Translations under genes and position numbers: made by a program
Origin: Flabesymbios commensalis
Lineage: Eukaryota > Annelida > Polychaeta > Terebellida > Flabelligeridae
Length of the DNA: 64,000 bases
Assembly (NCBI GenBank): GCA_964017125.1
Contig: OZ024914.1
Coordinates: 25,549,623 to 25,613,622, forward strand
Direction: 5' to 3'
Part shown: positions 1-10,489 of the stretch, one piece after another
Numbering within the stretch: the stretch's first letter is position 1
How the letters are laid out: the number at the start of each line of letters is the position of its first letter
The notes under the pieces: generated by a model
What the model was told of the DNA's origin: nothing
Databases searched by the model: none
What the model saw: the letters and a program-made list of their open reading frames with translations, nothing else

Positions 1-375
1 AACCAAACTAGATAAACCAGCGTTGTCTTCATCTCTCTGCCAGTCCCAGCCAACCTGTAGTTCTGCCAGACTCGCCAGACGGCCTATGGTTGTCTTTGAT
101 GTTTAGTTTACAATCTCTTTGAGGGATTTAAACTCCATCGTCGACCTATTCGTGGCTTCTTATCCACACAGATGCAGTAGCCTATATGTAGGTATACTAA
201 TCGAAATAATTATTATGATGAGTGAATAACCACAGGGCAATTTATCTAAATCGCTATGAATTATAAAGGATCATCTCTGACATTTATCAAGTAGTACTCT
301 TTATTTCCCAACAATCAATTTACATACACCTGCGCAACCGGTAACTATCCTTCGTAATGTTAGCCTTGAATGTTC

Positions 376-484
376 ATCAGCAAACAGGAGATGTTGACCC
401 AATGTTGATTTGATGTTGGACCAGCGTCGTAAACGGTGGGCCAGTGGTAATAAACATTGAGTTAAAGTATCGTGCTTGTTTGGC
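376..484. mobile_element. D1: family D palindromic MITE
   Basis: Family D is an imperfect palindrome of about 100-110 bp: ends like CCCAGCAAACACGAGACG, then CAATGTTGG..TAATG, core TGGGCCAGCGTC, a short loop, and the mirror image. This copy starts ATCAGCAAACAGGAGATG and ends TGCTTGTTTGGC; arms moderately diverged. No coding capacity. Confidence 0.8.
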
Positions 485-1247
485 ATGCGCTTAAAACGAC
501 TCAATGATATGACTAATTTATTAACATTTTTTTTATTGATATGCTACATCAATGTACTGTTCGATTAGCAAATATTTAAGGTGCAAGTTTTAATAGGAAA
601 TGTTTTATATGACCTGAGCAATAATTAGTTTATATTGTTCAAACATTTATGTATTTTTTCAAATAAAAGTATTTTTTTCTTTTTGATATCGGGAATGGCA
701 TCAACAATTCCAGTTTCATATGAAAAGGGGCTGATCTTCCAGCGTTATACCTCTCTGTTAATCAATATTATAAATTTAAACAGGCACATAATTATATAAC
801 TATTATATATAATATGACAGCGGATACGCTTTGATCAAAATCTTCTCACACTAACCAATTTTCTATACGTTATAATTAATAATTATAACGTTATAATTTA
901 TAATTACTGACGAGACACCCTCACAAAATATAGGAAAGAAAAAAGGTTGAGATCTTCGTTATTACAACTTAATTATTCCACGAGCTCTAGTAAATATTGG
1001 CTTAAATTGTAATAATATCATAACTAGACATTTAGCCTTTAGCCGTTTAAAATCGTGGATACTTCATTTTATAGCTAAGAACAAATTAAATCTGAGTTGT
1101 ATGTCCAGCCTGACAAGTGTGATGATTGTCTCAGCTGTAGGACGTGACAATCACATAACATCATGTTCATCACGTACTTCAACCAATTAACGTCACAGTG
1201 ACATCTGCGCGTGCTCTGCCTAAGTGACTGTGGACTCAACGTGAATA
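485..1247. other. AT-rich non-coding stretch
   Basis: No gene or repeat family recognised apart from the short palindrome at 868-890. Confidence 0.6.
868..890. repeat. Short AT palindrome
   Basis: CGTTATAATTA mirrored around one base, followed by a partial third copy CGTTATAATTTATAATTA. Confidence 0.7.
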
Positions 1248-1568
1248 CAATAAGGAATTAAAATGAAATGAATCGGGCTTTAGGCCACTTTTGTGCACAT
1301 ACAGGCTAAAGTGGGCCAGGAGAACCGCCTGAGGATGGTGAGATGACACTGCCCTCCAGACTCGGGATTCGAAATTCGAACCCTGGAGGTCTGAGGCCGA
1401 GTACGCTACCTCTCGGTCACGGAGGCTCCCCACAATACTGAGTTTTACGAGTGGATGGGGAAGAAACATTTTTGTTTCTTTCAAACCGCCGAGACCGGGA
1501 AATAAACCCCGAGCGTGAAAGACAGCGGTGCTAACCACTACCCTAGGGCCCCCGCCCAATAAGGAATT
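1248..1568 (-). mobile_element. S1: dimeric tRNA-derived SINE with target duplication
   Basis: On the minus strand two tRNA-like units follow each other. The first has A-box-like TAGGGTAGTGGTTAGC and B-box-like GGGGTTTATTTCCC. After a linker the second starts GTGGGGAGCCTCCGTGACC, with GAGAGGTAGCG (A box) and GGTTCGAATTTCGAATCC (B box). A conserved body (TCTGGAGGGCAGTGTCATCT) and a tail ending ATTCATTTCATTTT follow. The insert (1260-1556) is flanked by CAATAAGGAATT on both sides (1248-1259 and 1557-1568), so both units moved together. RNA polymerase III transcription and LINE-driven integration are inferred from family knowledge. Confidence 0.88.
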
Positions 1569-1644
1569 GAAAACGTGTAGGCCTATCTACCGATATGTTT
1601 AGCCTTTTAATTGCAAAGGATCGTAATATGCTATACTTTTTATG

Positions 1645-1843
1645 TTAACCCTTTCACCGCTATTCACGACTGCGGTCGTTTTTAGTCACTTATTTTTGGG
1701 AACGAAATGTGTTGCAAATGTTTGGTCTCAAGTTAAACAAATGTGAGTCCTTTTCACCTACACGAAGTTGTGGATCGCGGTAGCGATACACAACTTCGTG
1801 TAGGTGAGAATTAAATCAGATAACTTGGCGGGGAAAAGGTTAA
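1645..1843. mobile_element. B1: TTAA hairpin MITE, family B
   Basis: TTAA flanks both ends (1645-1648 and 1840-1843), 199 bp. The left end reads CCCTTTCACCGCTATTCACG. A near-perfect hairpin (CACGAAGTTGTGGATCGCGG ... ACACAACTTCGTG) lies near the right end, followed by TAAATCAGATAACTTGGCGG. Relative to the family motif CACTTGAAGTTGTG both arms read CACGAAGTTGTG, i.e. shortened in step. Confidence 0.87.
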
Positions 1844-1969
1844 ATCACGTGGAAGTAATCAGGTATGTCTGACGCCAAAAAAGGACTAAAGTTGGATTCG
1901 TCACATGTTCCAATGAGAAAAATCAAAGCATCCAGGACAGGATCAAGAACAGCATTCCTATGATATATA

Positions 1970-2070
1970 GCACGGGACGCTGACACAATGTTGTTTTGAT
2001 GCCGGACAAGCGTCGCAGACAATCGGCCGTCGTCAAATCAGCATTGGTTCAATGTCTCGTGTTTCCTGGG
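1970..2070. mobile_element. D2: diverged family D element
   Basis: GATGCCGGACAAGCGTCGCA is the core; right end CAATGTCTCGTGTTTCCTGG. Confidence 0.7.
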
Positions 2071-2109
2071 TTTCGGACGTGGAACAAGAGGATAGTTAAT
2101 GAGAGTATT

Positions 2110-2214
2110 CTTGAAACCACTGAACGTTGGCCCAATGCCGGTTTACAGTTGGATCACATTCAGTGACGTTGGCCCAGCTTTGAAACAGCAATGGGCCGTC
2201 GTCTTGTATTTCCT
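2110..2214. mobile_element. D3: diverged family D element
   Basis: GAACGTTGGCCCAATGCCGG at left, CAATGGGCCGTCGTCTTGTA at right; lies 40 bp after D2. Confidence 0.6.
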
Positions 2215-2428
2215 GTATAATCTACTTACATCAGCGAGGCTGGTCCCTGTGTAATTATCCGACTAAAGGAATAATCCTAGAATAATGAAAAATTACTGCG
2301 CCATGTTGCACATATCTCCCCAGTTATTGAGACACATATTGGGTGTAGATAATTAATCTCCACAGAACACAGGCCTGTTGTGACTGTACATAAAGGGATA
2401 ATTACGGGAACAGATGATGTTCACGGGT

Positions 2429-3149
2429 TTAACCCTTACAACGCTGAAATATTTTTGTATAATGGAGACCAAAGCGGTTTTTTAAATTTGAAATTATCAT
2501 AAATGTCTTAGTTAAAGCAGCCCCTTGGGATGACATCAATTTTGGTTTTTAGTTTTGTAATGAAGTAGTGTATCCCCCAGATCATGATTTCCTTTTTTTC
2601 AGATTTTTCTAAATATTTCTTATTAATATTTCCATGAAACCGCGTAAAACCCAAACAACCTTTTTGTATAGCTAAACACATGCTGAAAGACGATTGAATG
2701 TTCTTACAGCACTGGGCCACATGTTGATGCCGTCGCCCAGCGTTGGGCAGACAATCAGTGTTGCAGGTGTATCAATTATGTGGTATGAAGTGCTACATAT
2801 TGCTGACTTGTTTTGTTTACATGGCAATATACGACCTGGAAATATAACTATTTCACTCTTTTTCGGTGCTTTAAAATTGTTTTTGACTTTTTTGTATTTT
2901 TAGTTAAGATCAGTAGGCTATATGGCTTCATAAAAGTTAAATTTTCAAAATTGACAACATTGAAAATGTCTCATCCCAAGGGGTCCCTTTAACTCTTTCT
3001 GCTTCATTTGAATACCTATGTTATGGATCTACGGCCACTATAAATGCTTTACTCTTTCAGTGCGGGAATCGGCTTTAGACGTCAAATTCTGACGTCTACA
3101 GACGTCAGATTCTGACGTCTAAAGTCGCTCCCCGCACTGAAAGGTTTAA
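2429..3149. mobile_element. A1: TTAA hairpin MITE, family A, split by element N
   Basis: Family A elements are flanked by TTAA. One end reads CCCTTACAGCGCTGAAATA, and the other reads CCCTTTCAGTGCGGGGATCG and runs straight into a long hairpin whose core is GACGTCAGATTCTGACGTC. The middle holds a conserved segment with CATAACATAGGTATTCAAAT. Here the plain end is on the left (2433) and the hairpin end on the right (about 3055-3145). The interior is interrupted at 2512-2992 by a different TTAA element. TTAA duplications and CCC/GGG ends are typical of piggyBac-type transposition, so a non-autonomous piggyBac-like element is inferred; no transposase is in the window. Confidence 0.85.
2512..2992. 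mobile_element. N: TTAA element inserted inside A1
   Basis: The insert is bounded by TTAA on both sides (2512-2515 and 2989-2992). It has inverted ends AGCAGCCCCTTGGGATGA and AGGGACCCCTTGGGATGA (16 of 18 identical). Removing it restores the family A sequence CTTAGTTAACTCTTTCTGC. It has no coding capacity. A degraded D-like palindrome may lie inside at about 2703-2770. Confidence 0.8.
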
Positions 3150-3209
3150 TACCGTTCCCATGAATTCCCAACCTGACTTACTTTGGCGACATAATCGGCA
3201 GTCGCCTAG

Positions 3210-3265
3210 GTATTAGAGAGTCGTATCTGTCACTTTGTAAAGTGGCAGATACAACCCTTCAGTAC
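3210..3265. repeat. F1: family F hairpin
   Basis: GTCGTATCTGTCACTTTGTA pairs with AAGTGGCAGATACAACC. Family F is an inverted repeat of about 45 bp with core CACTTTRYAAAGTG. Confidence 0.75.
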
Positions 3266-3269
3266 CAGG

Positions 3270-4870
3270 GTGACCATATGACATATTGTGTCATATAATG
3301 GGATATTGAAAAGAGGCACTGATTGAAAGCAGAATGAGTACATGGATCACATCGCACTCTAGAGAGACTAGATGGGAAACCCCCCATGGACTGACAGCTC
3401 CCTATTATTTTTAAATTAGGTCTATGTCAATATAAGTTGAGGTGCAGCTAACATTACCATAATGTACTAGTAATGCACAGCACCAAAACGTTTGAACAGT
3501 TTGAAGCTTTATGGACAAGGTTCGATGCCATCAAACGTCAATAGATAACGATAATAAAACACACAATATAATTTTTTTTTTATGTGCAGTATGCAGTCCA
3601 TGTTACAACGCTTATTTAGTAGTTTAACTATGCCACGCGATCCTTCTTTAGAGACAATAAACCAATGATTTAAAATGTATTTAGACCCCTAATTTAATAG
3701 GGTAGTGAATATGACTCAATTGGCATGCCCTGTCAATAGAGCCTCTTACCGTCCGTCTACATAATAACTGCTAGTATTGCCTATCTTTGCGTTGCTACGG
3801 TCCCAAGAGGGGCCAAATTTCTGGCGATGTACTGGAGATGTACTGGCGATGCAAAAGGAGTGTTCTGGTGGCGATGGGTGCCGATGGCGAACGTGTGGTA
3901 ACACGAGAAAACACACACGCGATGTATTGACGAACCTTCGTGGAACTTTCGGGGAAGTTTCAGCGATGCATCGCCGAATATTCGTTCGGTGATCCTTCGA
4001 CGTGCGACAGATACTATCGCTTGGAAACACATACCTTGTGGCTGCCGAATGTATTGAGATCATGCATGAAGAAGAGATCATGGTTGCTCTATTGGCGTAT
4101 TACTGGATAAAGAGACGAAATAGTTAGTGCCAGAAGTTTGCCAGATTATAATAGATGAATTCTAAAAAAAAGTCATCACTATGCCCGACACAGCCGAAGG
4201 ATGGAGAGAGGTGCCGCACAATTTAGTTCCAGGTGTAATCACCCCCATACGATAGGGGCCATGGATGTCAAAAACATGTAACAATCAAAGCCCCCAAAAA
4301 CTCTGGAACACAAATACAAAGGATTTCCCTCCATTATATTCTTGGCGCTGGTGGACAGTGACTACAAATGTATGTGGTGCTTAGCGAAGCATCACCATAG
4401 CACCGAATGCTCGTCGACTGCTCGGCTCTGTTCAGCGATATATCGCAGATGGTTCTTGGAGCCGAAACATCGGGAGAAAATTTCAATGCATGCCTCGTGG
4501 GACTGTAGCAATTTGCGTCTCGAAGTTTGAGATCAGTAGTTTTACATCACAGTTTGTGTATTTAAAAATACAACTAGTTCGAGACTGCACCCTGGGGCTC
4601 AGACGCTCAGCAGCCACGGCGTCTGACGTGAGTTGTGAAATATTAAACATTACCGGTGTCACTTATGTGCCTTGTCTCTCTTATAACTGATGGTAAGACG
4701 AAGGCAAGCTAACTCCCACGAGATAAAACAACCCATTCCGGGTCAGTCAGTGGCCATCCGTTAAGTCCATATACCCCCACGTTCCTGTCGAGTCTTAGGG
4801 TACAAGCAAACAGTCATGGCAAAGGAACAGGGCAGTGTGTCCTCACTGTTGTTCTTCTTATTTTGTTGGC
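3270..4870. other. Unassigned stretch
   Basis: No gene recognised. 3780-4060 is rich in GCGATG and TTCG motifs (GGCGATGTACTGGAGATGTA, CAGCGATGCATCGCCGAATA), with short overlapping frames that do not look like conserved proteins. Confidence 0.5.
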
Positions 4871-4877
4871 TTCTATT

Positions 4878-5045
4878 ATTTGTCATTTGAAGCTGATTAT
4901 TTTCGTTATTTGAAGCTGGTAATTGCGTTAGCAATTCCAGCATCAAATGACGAAAAATATTATAAATTATGAAAAATAAGAATAGGCCTATCCTAAATGA
5001 AATATTTGATTAACTGGGAATCCAGGTGAATAAGATATCAATATT
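4878..5045. mobile_element. C1: family C hairpin MITE, partial
   Basis: Hairpin TCGTTATTTGAAGCTGG ... CCAGCATCAAATGACGA (about 4900-4958), with a second stray arm TGTCATTTGAAGCTGATT just before it. Downstream sequence (AAATATTTGATTAACTGGGA) matches C3 interior. Termini decayed. Confidence 0.65.
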
Positions 5046-5351
5046 CGTGATGCTTTGTTTGGTTTTGAATTAGCTTGAAAAAATATATAGAGTAGTAATT
5101 TTCTAAGGACACGGTTGTGGGTTGTACTTTTTTTCTGTGTCAAATTATACAAGCCTTTCAGTTGTTTAATCTCAACATCGATAGGAAATACAGCAGCTGG
5201 TTATATTTTTAATCTTTTGTGACATAATTTATCATTTGAAATTTTGAACTTTAATGATTTTTAATTGTTGTGTGATCATAAGCACTAAATATTTAACGCA
5301 TTTTATTCGACATCAAAATTAATATCGCCAATGATAGGGTAGGCCTTTATT

Positions 5352-5432
5352 ACCGCGCAAAGACAACAGGCAATGTCTTCTAACTTTTCAAGTAAGCAGA
5401 TATGTACTGCCTCTTGGCTTTGCACGACAGGA
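5352..5432. repeat. E1: decayed family E hairpin
   Basis: Family E is a hairpin of about 60 bp, AAAGCCAAAAGGCAGT on one side and its mirror on the other, around TTACTTGAAAAGTAAG. Here only the right arm (TACTGCCTCTTGGCTTTGC) is good. Confidence 0.6.
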
Positions 5433-5882
5433 AAAATGCCTTTAATAGACATGTCTAGCCATTTTAGGAGTATCAATAATACTGCCGATAGTACATGATC
5501 GGGGGGGGGGACGTCTCAGACCTGAAAGCATCCACTCCTCGATTCGGATGAGTATGAAGTAATTACCAGAGGACGAGCGATCCAGAGTCTTCCCCCCCCC
5601 CCGCCCTCGGTACAGATCCCTGCTTACATCTGCGGATATAATCCCTGGATTGCTGTGCGGCGTCCCTGCTCCGCCTTTTATGCCGTGTTTTTCGCCTAAT
5701 TTAGGACGTCGCAATATTTCCCATGGGTAAGCAGTTTTGCGATCGAGCTCGTCATGCTGTGGTTGCCGCAGGTCATTTAGTTGTCGATTAAATTACTTCC
5801 CCTTGAACAGGTTTGTCCTCGAGTCTGGAAAGCTTTCCATACTGGAGTTTTCTACTCCTGTCTATGAAAGGCAGTATATCAA

Positions 5883-5971
5883 CCCCGGCAAACACAAAAC
5901 ATTAGTATAACATTTATACAATGTTGGCCGACGTTGTACAAATGTTATACAAATATTTTGTGTTTGCTAAG
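5883..5971. mobile_element. J1: family J palindromic MITE
   Basis: Family J has the same outer CAGCAAACAC end as D but continues AAAACATTTGTATAACATTT towards a short TTGGCC-type core. This 89-bp copy reads GGCAAACACAAAACATTAGT at left and TTTTGTGTTTGCT at right. Confidence 0.82.
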
Positions 5972-6218
5972 AAGTGACTGATGAAAAACTAAAAGGAATA
6001 ATATTTATTATAGCCATATAAATACCTACCTGTCACATACGTTCCTTAGATATTTTTCGTACCACGTAGCGCATATAGTAGCTTAGTCTACCCTGGCGAA
6101 TTGACAGTCTGTCATTCCGTTGCTATTTAAATATATGAGAAGAATACCACATACATGAGCCAACTATTCCACATTCCGCCAAGTCAGATAATACATGTAC
6201 AGTTGTTTGGATCACCAG

Positions 6219-6304
6219 CACCTGGAATGGATAGTGGATTAATTTAATCTGTAAGAATATATTCTTACAGTGAGATTAAATTCATCCCTTATCCATTTCA
6301 GGTG
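6219..6304. repeat. 86-bp imperfect palindrome
   Basis: Centred on CTGTAAGAATATATTCTTAC (6249 on; perfect for 22 bp). Outer arms CACCTGGAATGGATA and TATCCATTTCAGGTG also pair. Unrelated in sequence to families A-K. Confidence 0.8.
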
Positions 6305-6962
6305 CCTGAGGTTTGGATTAGGACTTTACCAATTGTATTGAATTATTTTAATGGGTTTTTATTAAGTTTAGAGTATCAGTACCATTGCAAACCCATGCCC
6401 TTTAAACAATTTGTATTCTAGTTGGTATATCAGGGTTATGAGTCCACAGCCGAGCTGAATGAGCCATCGTGACATACAGCTCAGTGCTGTATCGCTTTGA
6501 GTGCATGTTAATGACCTAGTATATGACCATGAAGATAGTAGAGACTATCTCCATGATATGACTGAACACGTGCCAATGGGATTGGTGAAACACAAATAGG
6601 GCTACATTTCAGTCATTTAAAAAAAATAGAATGCAGGTGTAAACAGATGTAGACAGATGTAGACCACACAGATGGATGCAGTACATAAATGTGGAAAAGC
6701 TACTGGTGTGATATTCAATTAAATTGTTGAATACTGCCGAGCAGGAACTTGTACGAGCACAGTGATGTGATCCAGTATGACATTGGTTCCAGCATGAAGA
6801 TAGTAAACTTTACTAACTCCATGGTTCCAGCATGAACTGGTCATGTAGAATATCTAGTGTCATTTTCCTTGTCTTTGTGGATAATGTAGGTCTATAGGGA
6901 TATATTTATTAGTCAATCAGGATCAGAGGGTATTATTATGGAGGAATGCATACCGAGGTCTC

Positions 6963-7010
6963 AACAAACTACAGACATTGATCCAGTGTTAGCTTAATGT
7001 TGGGCCACAT
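6963..7010. mobile_element. D4: half family D element
   Basis: GATCCAGTGTTAGCTTAATG followed by TTGGGCCAC; the second arm is absent. Confidence 0.55.
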
Positions 7011-7194
7011 CCCGCTACGCTAGCACAGCATGCCCAGGGTCACCTTCTCCTGCTCGCTGCCGTCTGCTTGTTAGTGGCCATATAGCCGGCAGACGTACTA
7101 TACAGCCGGCTCAGCAGTAATTGCCACTCCATTTGACCACAGGATATGACGACCACTAACTTCCTCGTTACGAGGGATTGCGACCAAGTGCTGG

Positions 7195-7300
7195 TTATGG
7201 CAAACCAGGAAATACTACATGTCAGCCTAGTGCTGGCTCAGTGATGTGCCAACGTCACAAGCATTGGTACACCATTGAACCAACGCCTCATATTGTGTGG
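7195..7300. mobile_element. D5: decayed family D element
   Basis: Ordered D-like pieces (GCCTAGTGCTGGCTCAGTG, GTGCCAACGTCACAAGCATT, CCAACGCCTCATATTGTGTG) with poor pairing. Confidence 0.4.
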
Positions 7301-7429
7301 TCCGGCATAGTGGTGATTGTCACGCAGGTCGAGAGTGTAATATGTTGTGACTGCTCATTCCACACTCTCCTACAATAAAGAAAACTACTAGACAGTCAGT
7401 CAGTCACTGCAATCCTTCCCCGAAATTAT

Positions 7430-7661
7430 TGATTGTAATCCGGATCCTGGTTCCGGATCGTAATTCGGGTCAACCCCCCCCCCCCCATAAAAAAATGGAT
7501 TGGTCCTGGACACAAGAAACACCTCTGGTAAAAGTTTCATGCAAATTCGTGCGATCGGGAACGAATTGTAATCCAGATCCTGGATTCCAGACCGTAATCC
7601 GGATCACCCCCCCTCCCCCCAAAAAAATCATGCAAATCCGTTCATTATTTTTTAAGTAATC
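7430..7661. repeat. Repeat M: duplicated GTAATCCGGATC unit feeding into (CAAA)n
   Basis: Two related halves about 134 bp apart, each ATTGTAATCCGGATCCTGG-like followed by ACCGTAATCCGGATCACCCC and a C-run. The end TCCGTTCATTATTTTTTAAG leads directly into the long CAAA tract, which is therefore probably its 3' tail. Confidence 0.65.
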
Positions 7662-7667
7662 CGATGG

Positions 7668-8184
7668 ACAAACAAACAAACAAACAAACAAACAAACAAA
7701 CAAACAAACAAACAAACAAACAAACAAACAAACAAACAAACAAACAAACAAACAAGCAAACAAACAAACTAGCTAACTAGCTAACTAGCTAACTAACTAA
7801 CTAACTAACTAACAAACAAACAAACAAACAAACAAACAAACAAACAAACAAACAAACAAACAAACAAACAAACAAACAACAAACAAACAAACAAACAAAC
7901 AAACAAACAAACAAACAAACAAACAAACAAACAAACAAACAAACAAACAAACAAACAAACAAACAAACAAACAAACAAACAAACAAACAAACAAACAAAC
8001 AAACAAACAAACAAACAAAACAAACAAACAAACAAACAAACGAACGAACGAACGAACGAACGAACGAACGAACGAACGAACGAACGAACGAAAGAACGAA
8101 CGAACGAACAAACGAACGAACGAACAAACAAACAAACAAACAAACAAACAAACAAACAAACAAACAAACAAACAAACAAACAAA
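7668..8184. repeat. (CAAA)n microsatellite with CTAA and CGAA blocks
   Basis: About 517 bp of tetranucleotides: CAAA with a block of CTAACTAG/CTAA (about 7768-7812), single-base slips at about 7879 and 8020, and a CGAA block (8041-8126). It reads as repeating FVCL peptides on the minus strand, which is an artefact. Confidence 0.98.
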
Positions 8185-8237
8185 ATCATCCATACTGACA
8201 GACAGTGTAGACTAAATCACTCTATGTGACACATGGC

Positions 8238-8507
8238 TTAGGGACGCACCATTAGATATCTGGGGGGGGGGGGGGGCTAGAGTTTTTGTTGCTTGCAAAC
8301 TTTTTTTTTACCTCCGAGAGAAAACAATCTTTTTTTTGGCGATCAATGCCGACAATTTTTTTTTTATGTTTCGTCGAAGAATTTTTTTGACGTATGCGTT
8401 CCCTATTATGTACGTTACCTTTTGGTGTTTTGCTGACTTATGTGGCGACAAACTATTTTTTCCCAGGCCCGCCCCCGCCCCCCAGATATCAAATGGTGCG
8501 TCCCTTA
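8238..8507. mobile_element. P1: Harbinger/Tourist-like MITE
   Basis: Inverted ends GGGACGCACCATTAGATATC and GGGACGCACCATTTGATATC are flanked by a 3-bp duplication TTA (8238-8240 and 8505-8507). TWA duplications and G-rich ends fit the PIF/Harbinger superfamily. A run of about 15 G follows the left end. Confidence 0.82.
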
Positions 8508-8523
8508 CATTGGCGTAGGCCTA

Positions 8524-9454
8524 CATGGCCTGGTCAGCGAGGGTGAAACATCATTACGGAGGTGATAAAGGCAAGATGTTCACTACTGTACAGAAAAAAA
8601 TACCTTGTAACGTATTTCTTGTATCCAGACATATAGATATATTGTAATGTAGGCTATGTACTATGTACAATACAACGCAGGGTGTGTACGTACCGAAACG
8701 CGGCATGGAGTGCCAAAAACTTTTTTCGTTTATGTATTTTCACATATAGAAATGCTGCATGTCCCACCTTGGTAACTGATTACATGGTGGATCTTGAAAT
8801 CAGGAGTCTCGCGTTCGCATCTCGCATGGATAGACATTATTTATTCGGAACGCATTGGTGGAGAACTGCCACCAAATTTGAGTAAGATATATACGGAAAA
8901 CTGGCTGTGATCACTGGTAAAATAGACATAGTAAAATAAATTATATTAACATGTTCAATCCGCCGATAGGGAGAGGAGAGAAGTAAATTCACAACGCATC
9001 CAATGTACAGCTGCATAAACACGTTTCAGCGTGAGTTACAACAAAGGTTGGTAGAATCACATAGCAACTGTTGAAATTTAGGAGAGGTGTTTACATAAAA
9101 ATCTCGTATAATAGTCAAACACAGCACAGTGACAATAATAGTCCAAATAAATAGTGTAGCGTTATATAATGATTGAGATTTTCATTGAAGTTTTTGTTAA
9201 TTTAACCTTGGATTAAATCAGCATTGCTTGGATTTCCACTAATGTCGTATTATGTTAAATTAAAAAAATCAACCCTTTATATAATGAAGATATTTAAGGT
9301 CTCGTGGACTAATAAATCACATTACATTAGTTGAACCACTGGCTACTACCACATTATTCCCAGTACATATTTGTAGCCCTAGGGATCATGCAGGAGACAT
9401 CCGCACACCAATCCCTGTGTCCTGGCCACGATCCAGTCCGCTGGGATTGTCCCC
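8524..9454. other. Unassigned AT-rich stretch
   Basis: Nothing recognised beyond short fortuitous frames. Confidence 0.5.
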
Positions 9455-9525
9455 AGCGATGGCCCAATGGTGGGTAGATGTTGGGGCACGTGGCCCAACA
9501 TCTACCCGGCATTGCGTGAATGCCT
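9455..9525. mobile_element. D6: short D-like palindrome
   Basis: Perfect 14-bp arms GGGTAGATGTTGGG (9472-9485) and CCCAACATCTACCC (9494-9507) around an 8-nt loop GCACGTGG. Confidence 0.7.
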
Positions 9526-10157
9526 TGTGCTGGATCCGTTCGGTCAAAGTTCCCACCCGTTGACCTCGATTATTACATATTGGGTTCACCCCGGTCACGG
9601 GCTTCATTGTTATGGTCGTCCAGAAACCGGGACCACCTTCTCCTCGCTATGGGGTACGATTATATGGAGTGATTCACAAATAAAAGGCACACATTAGGAT
9701 GTCACACTTGAATAAAAAAATAAAGAGTTTTTGAAAATTTCACCATAAGTATAATTACACGAGGTCACCTGACCAGCTTATAAACTGGCGAAAGATATGT
9801 CATCAGATTTGAAAATAATTCTACATAAAGCGGGTTTGCATCCAATGTCTGTAAGAGCTATGTGTGGTTCTCCAGCATAAATTACACATCTTTTCTTTCT
9901 GGCCGAATTTCACCAGCGTGCATTTCCCAAGTGTCCACTGATAACATTTCAACAAGTTCTTTCGAAAAATAAATTAGCAAATAAAGATATCTCATGAATA
10001 TTTAAACTTCGATGAGTGGACGTCTGCTTGTTCGCCTATGTGTCACACAGCATTCACAGAGAACTATTAATAAATTACTCAACTATGATTAAACTATCAA
10101 TTAATTTAACAGTAAGAACGGCAATTAGTGACCGCTCCACTTAATCACCCTCCCCAG

Positions 10158-10286
10158 GAACCAGATGGTTATTTTGGTTACTGTTCACTGCCAATGAACC
10201 ACAAACGAGCGGCGGGCAAATCAAGCCAAATGACTGTGTCCGGCATTGTAGGTCCGCACGAGTCCGACTGGGAGGTCATGTCATAG
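10158..10286 (+). CDS. Possible terminal exon of an unknown gene
   Basis: A pyrimidine-rich tract ending CACCCTCCCCAG precedes 42 codons and a TAG stop. The peptide includes GYFGYCSLPMNH and ends SDWEVMS, and looks protein-like. The stretch is clearly richer in GC than its flanks. No polyadenylation signal was confirmed downstream, and the minus strand has a comparable short open frame (33 codons from an ATG), so a conserved non-coding element is an equal alternative. No family recognised. Confidence 0.3.
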   Translation, partial: EPDGYFGYCSLPMNHKRAAGKSSQMTVSGIVGPHESDWEVMS

Positions 10287-10489
10287 TATGAAACACCACC
10301 GTTTAGTACCCAAAATCAGAAAAAAAATCAAAATTAATTTTCAGCACAATAGACATAAAAATATTATTAATATATATCAAAACATTTTTACCATTAATGT
10401 TATATATTTTAATTTCCATCCACGCGCAGATTCTGTCCGCCACAGCGGACAGCATCTGCGCATAGATGATAATTACTGACGACCCCCTA

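Noticed and set aside
3746-4081. Overlapping 71-111 aa frames on both strands
   Set aside because: Driven by GCGATG/TTCG-rich text; no consistent coding signal on either strand.
7801-8193. Three overlapping 124-130 aa frames of FVCL/FVRS repeats
   Set aside because: Pure translation of the (CAAA)n/(CGAA)n microsatellite.
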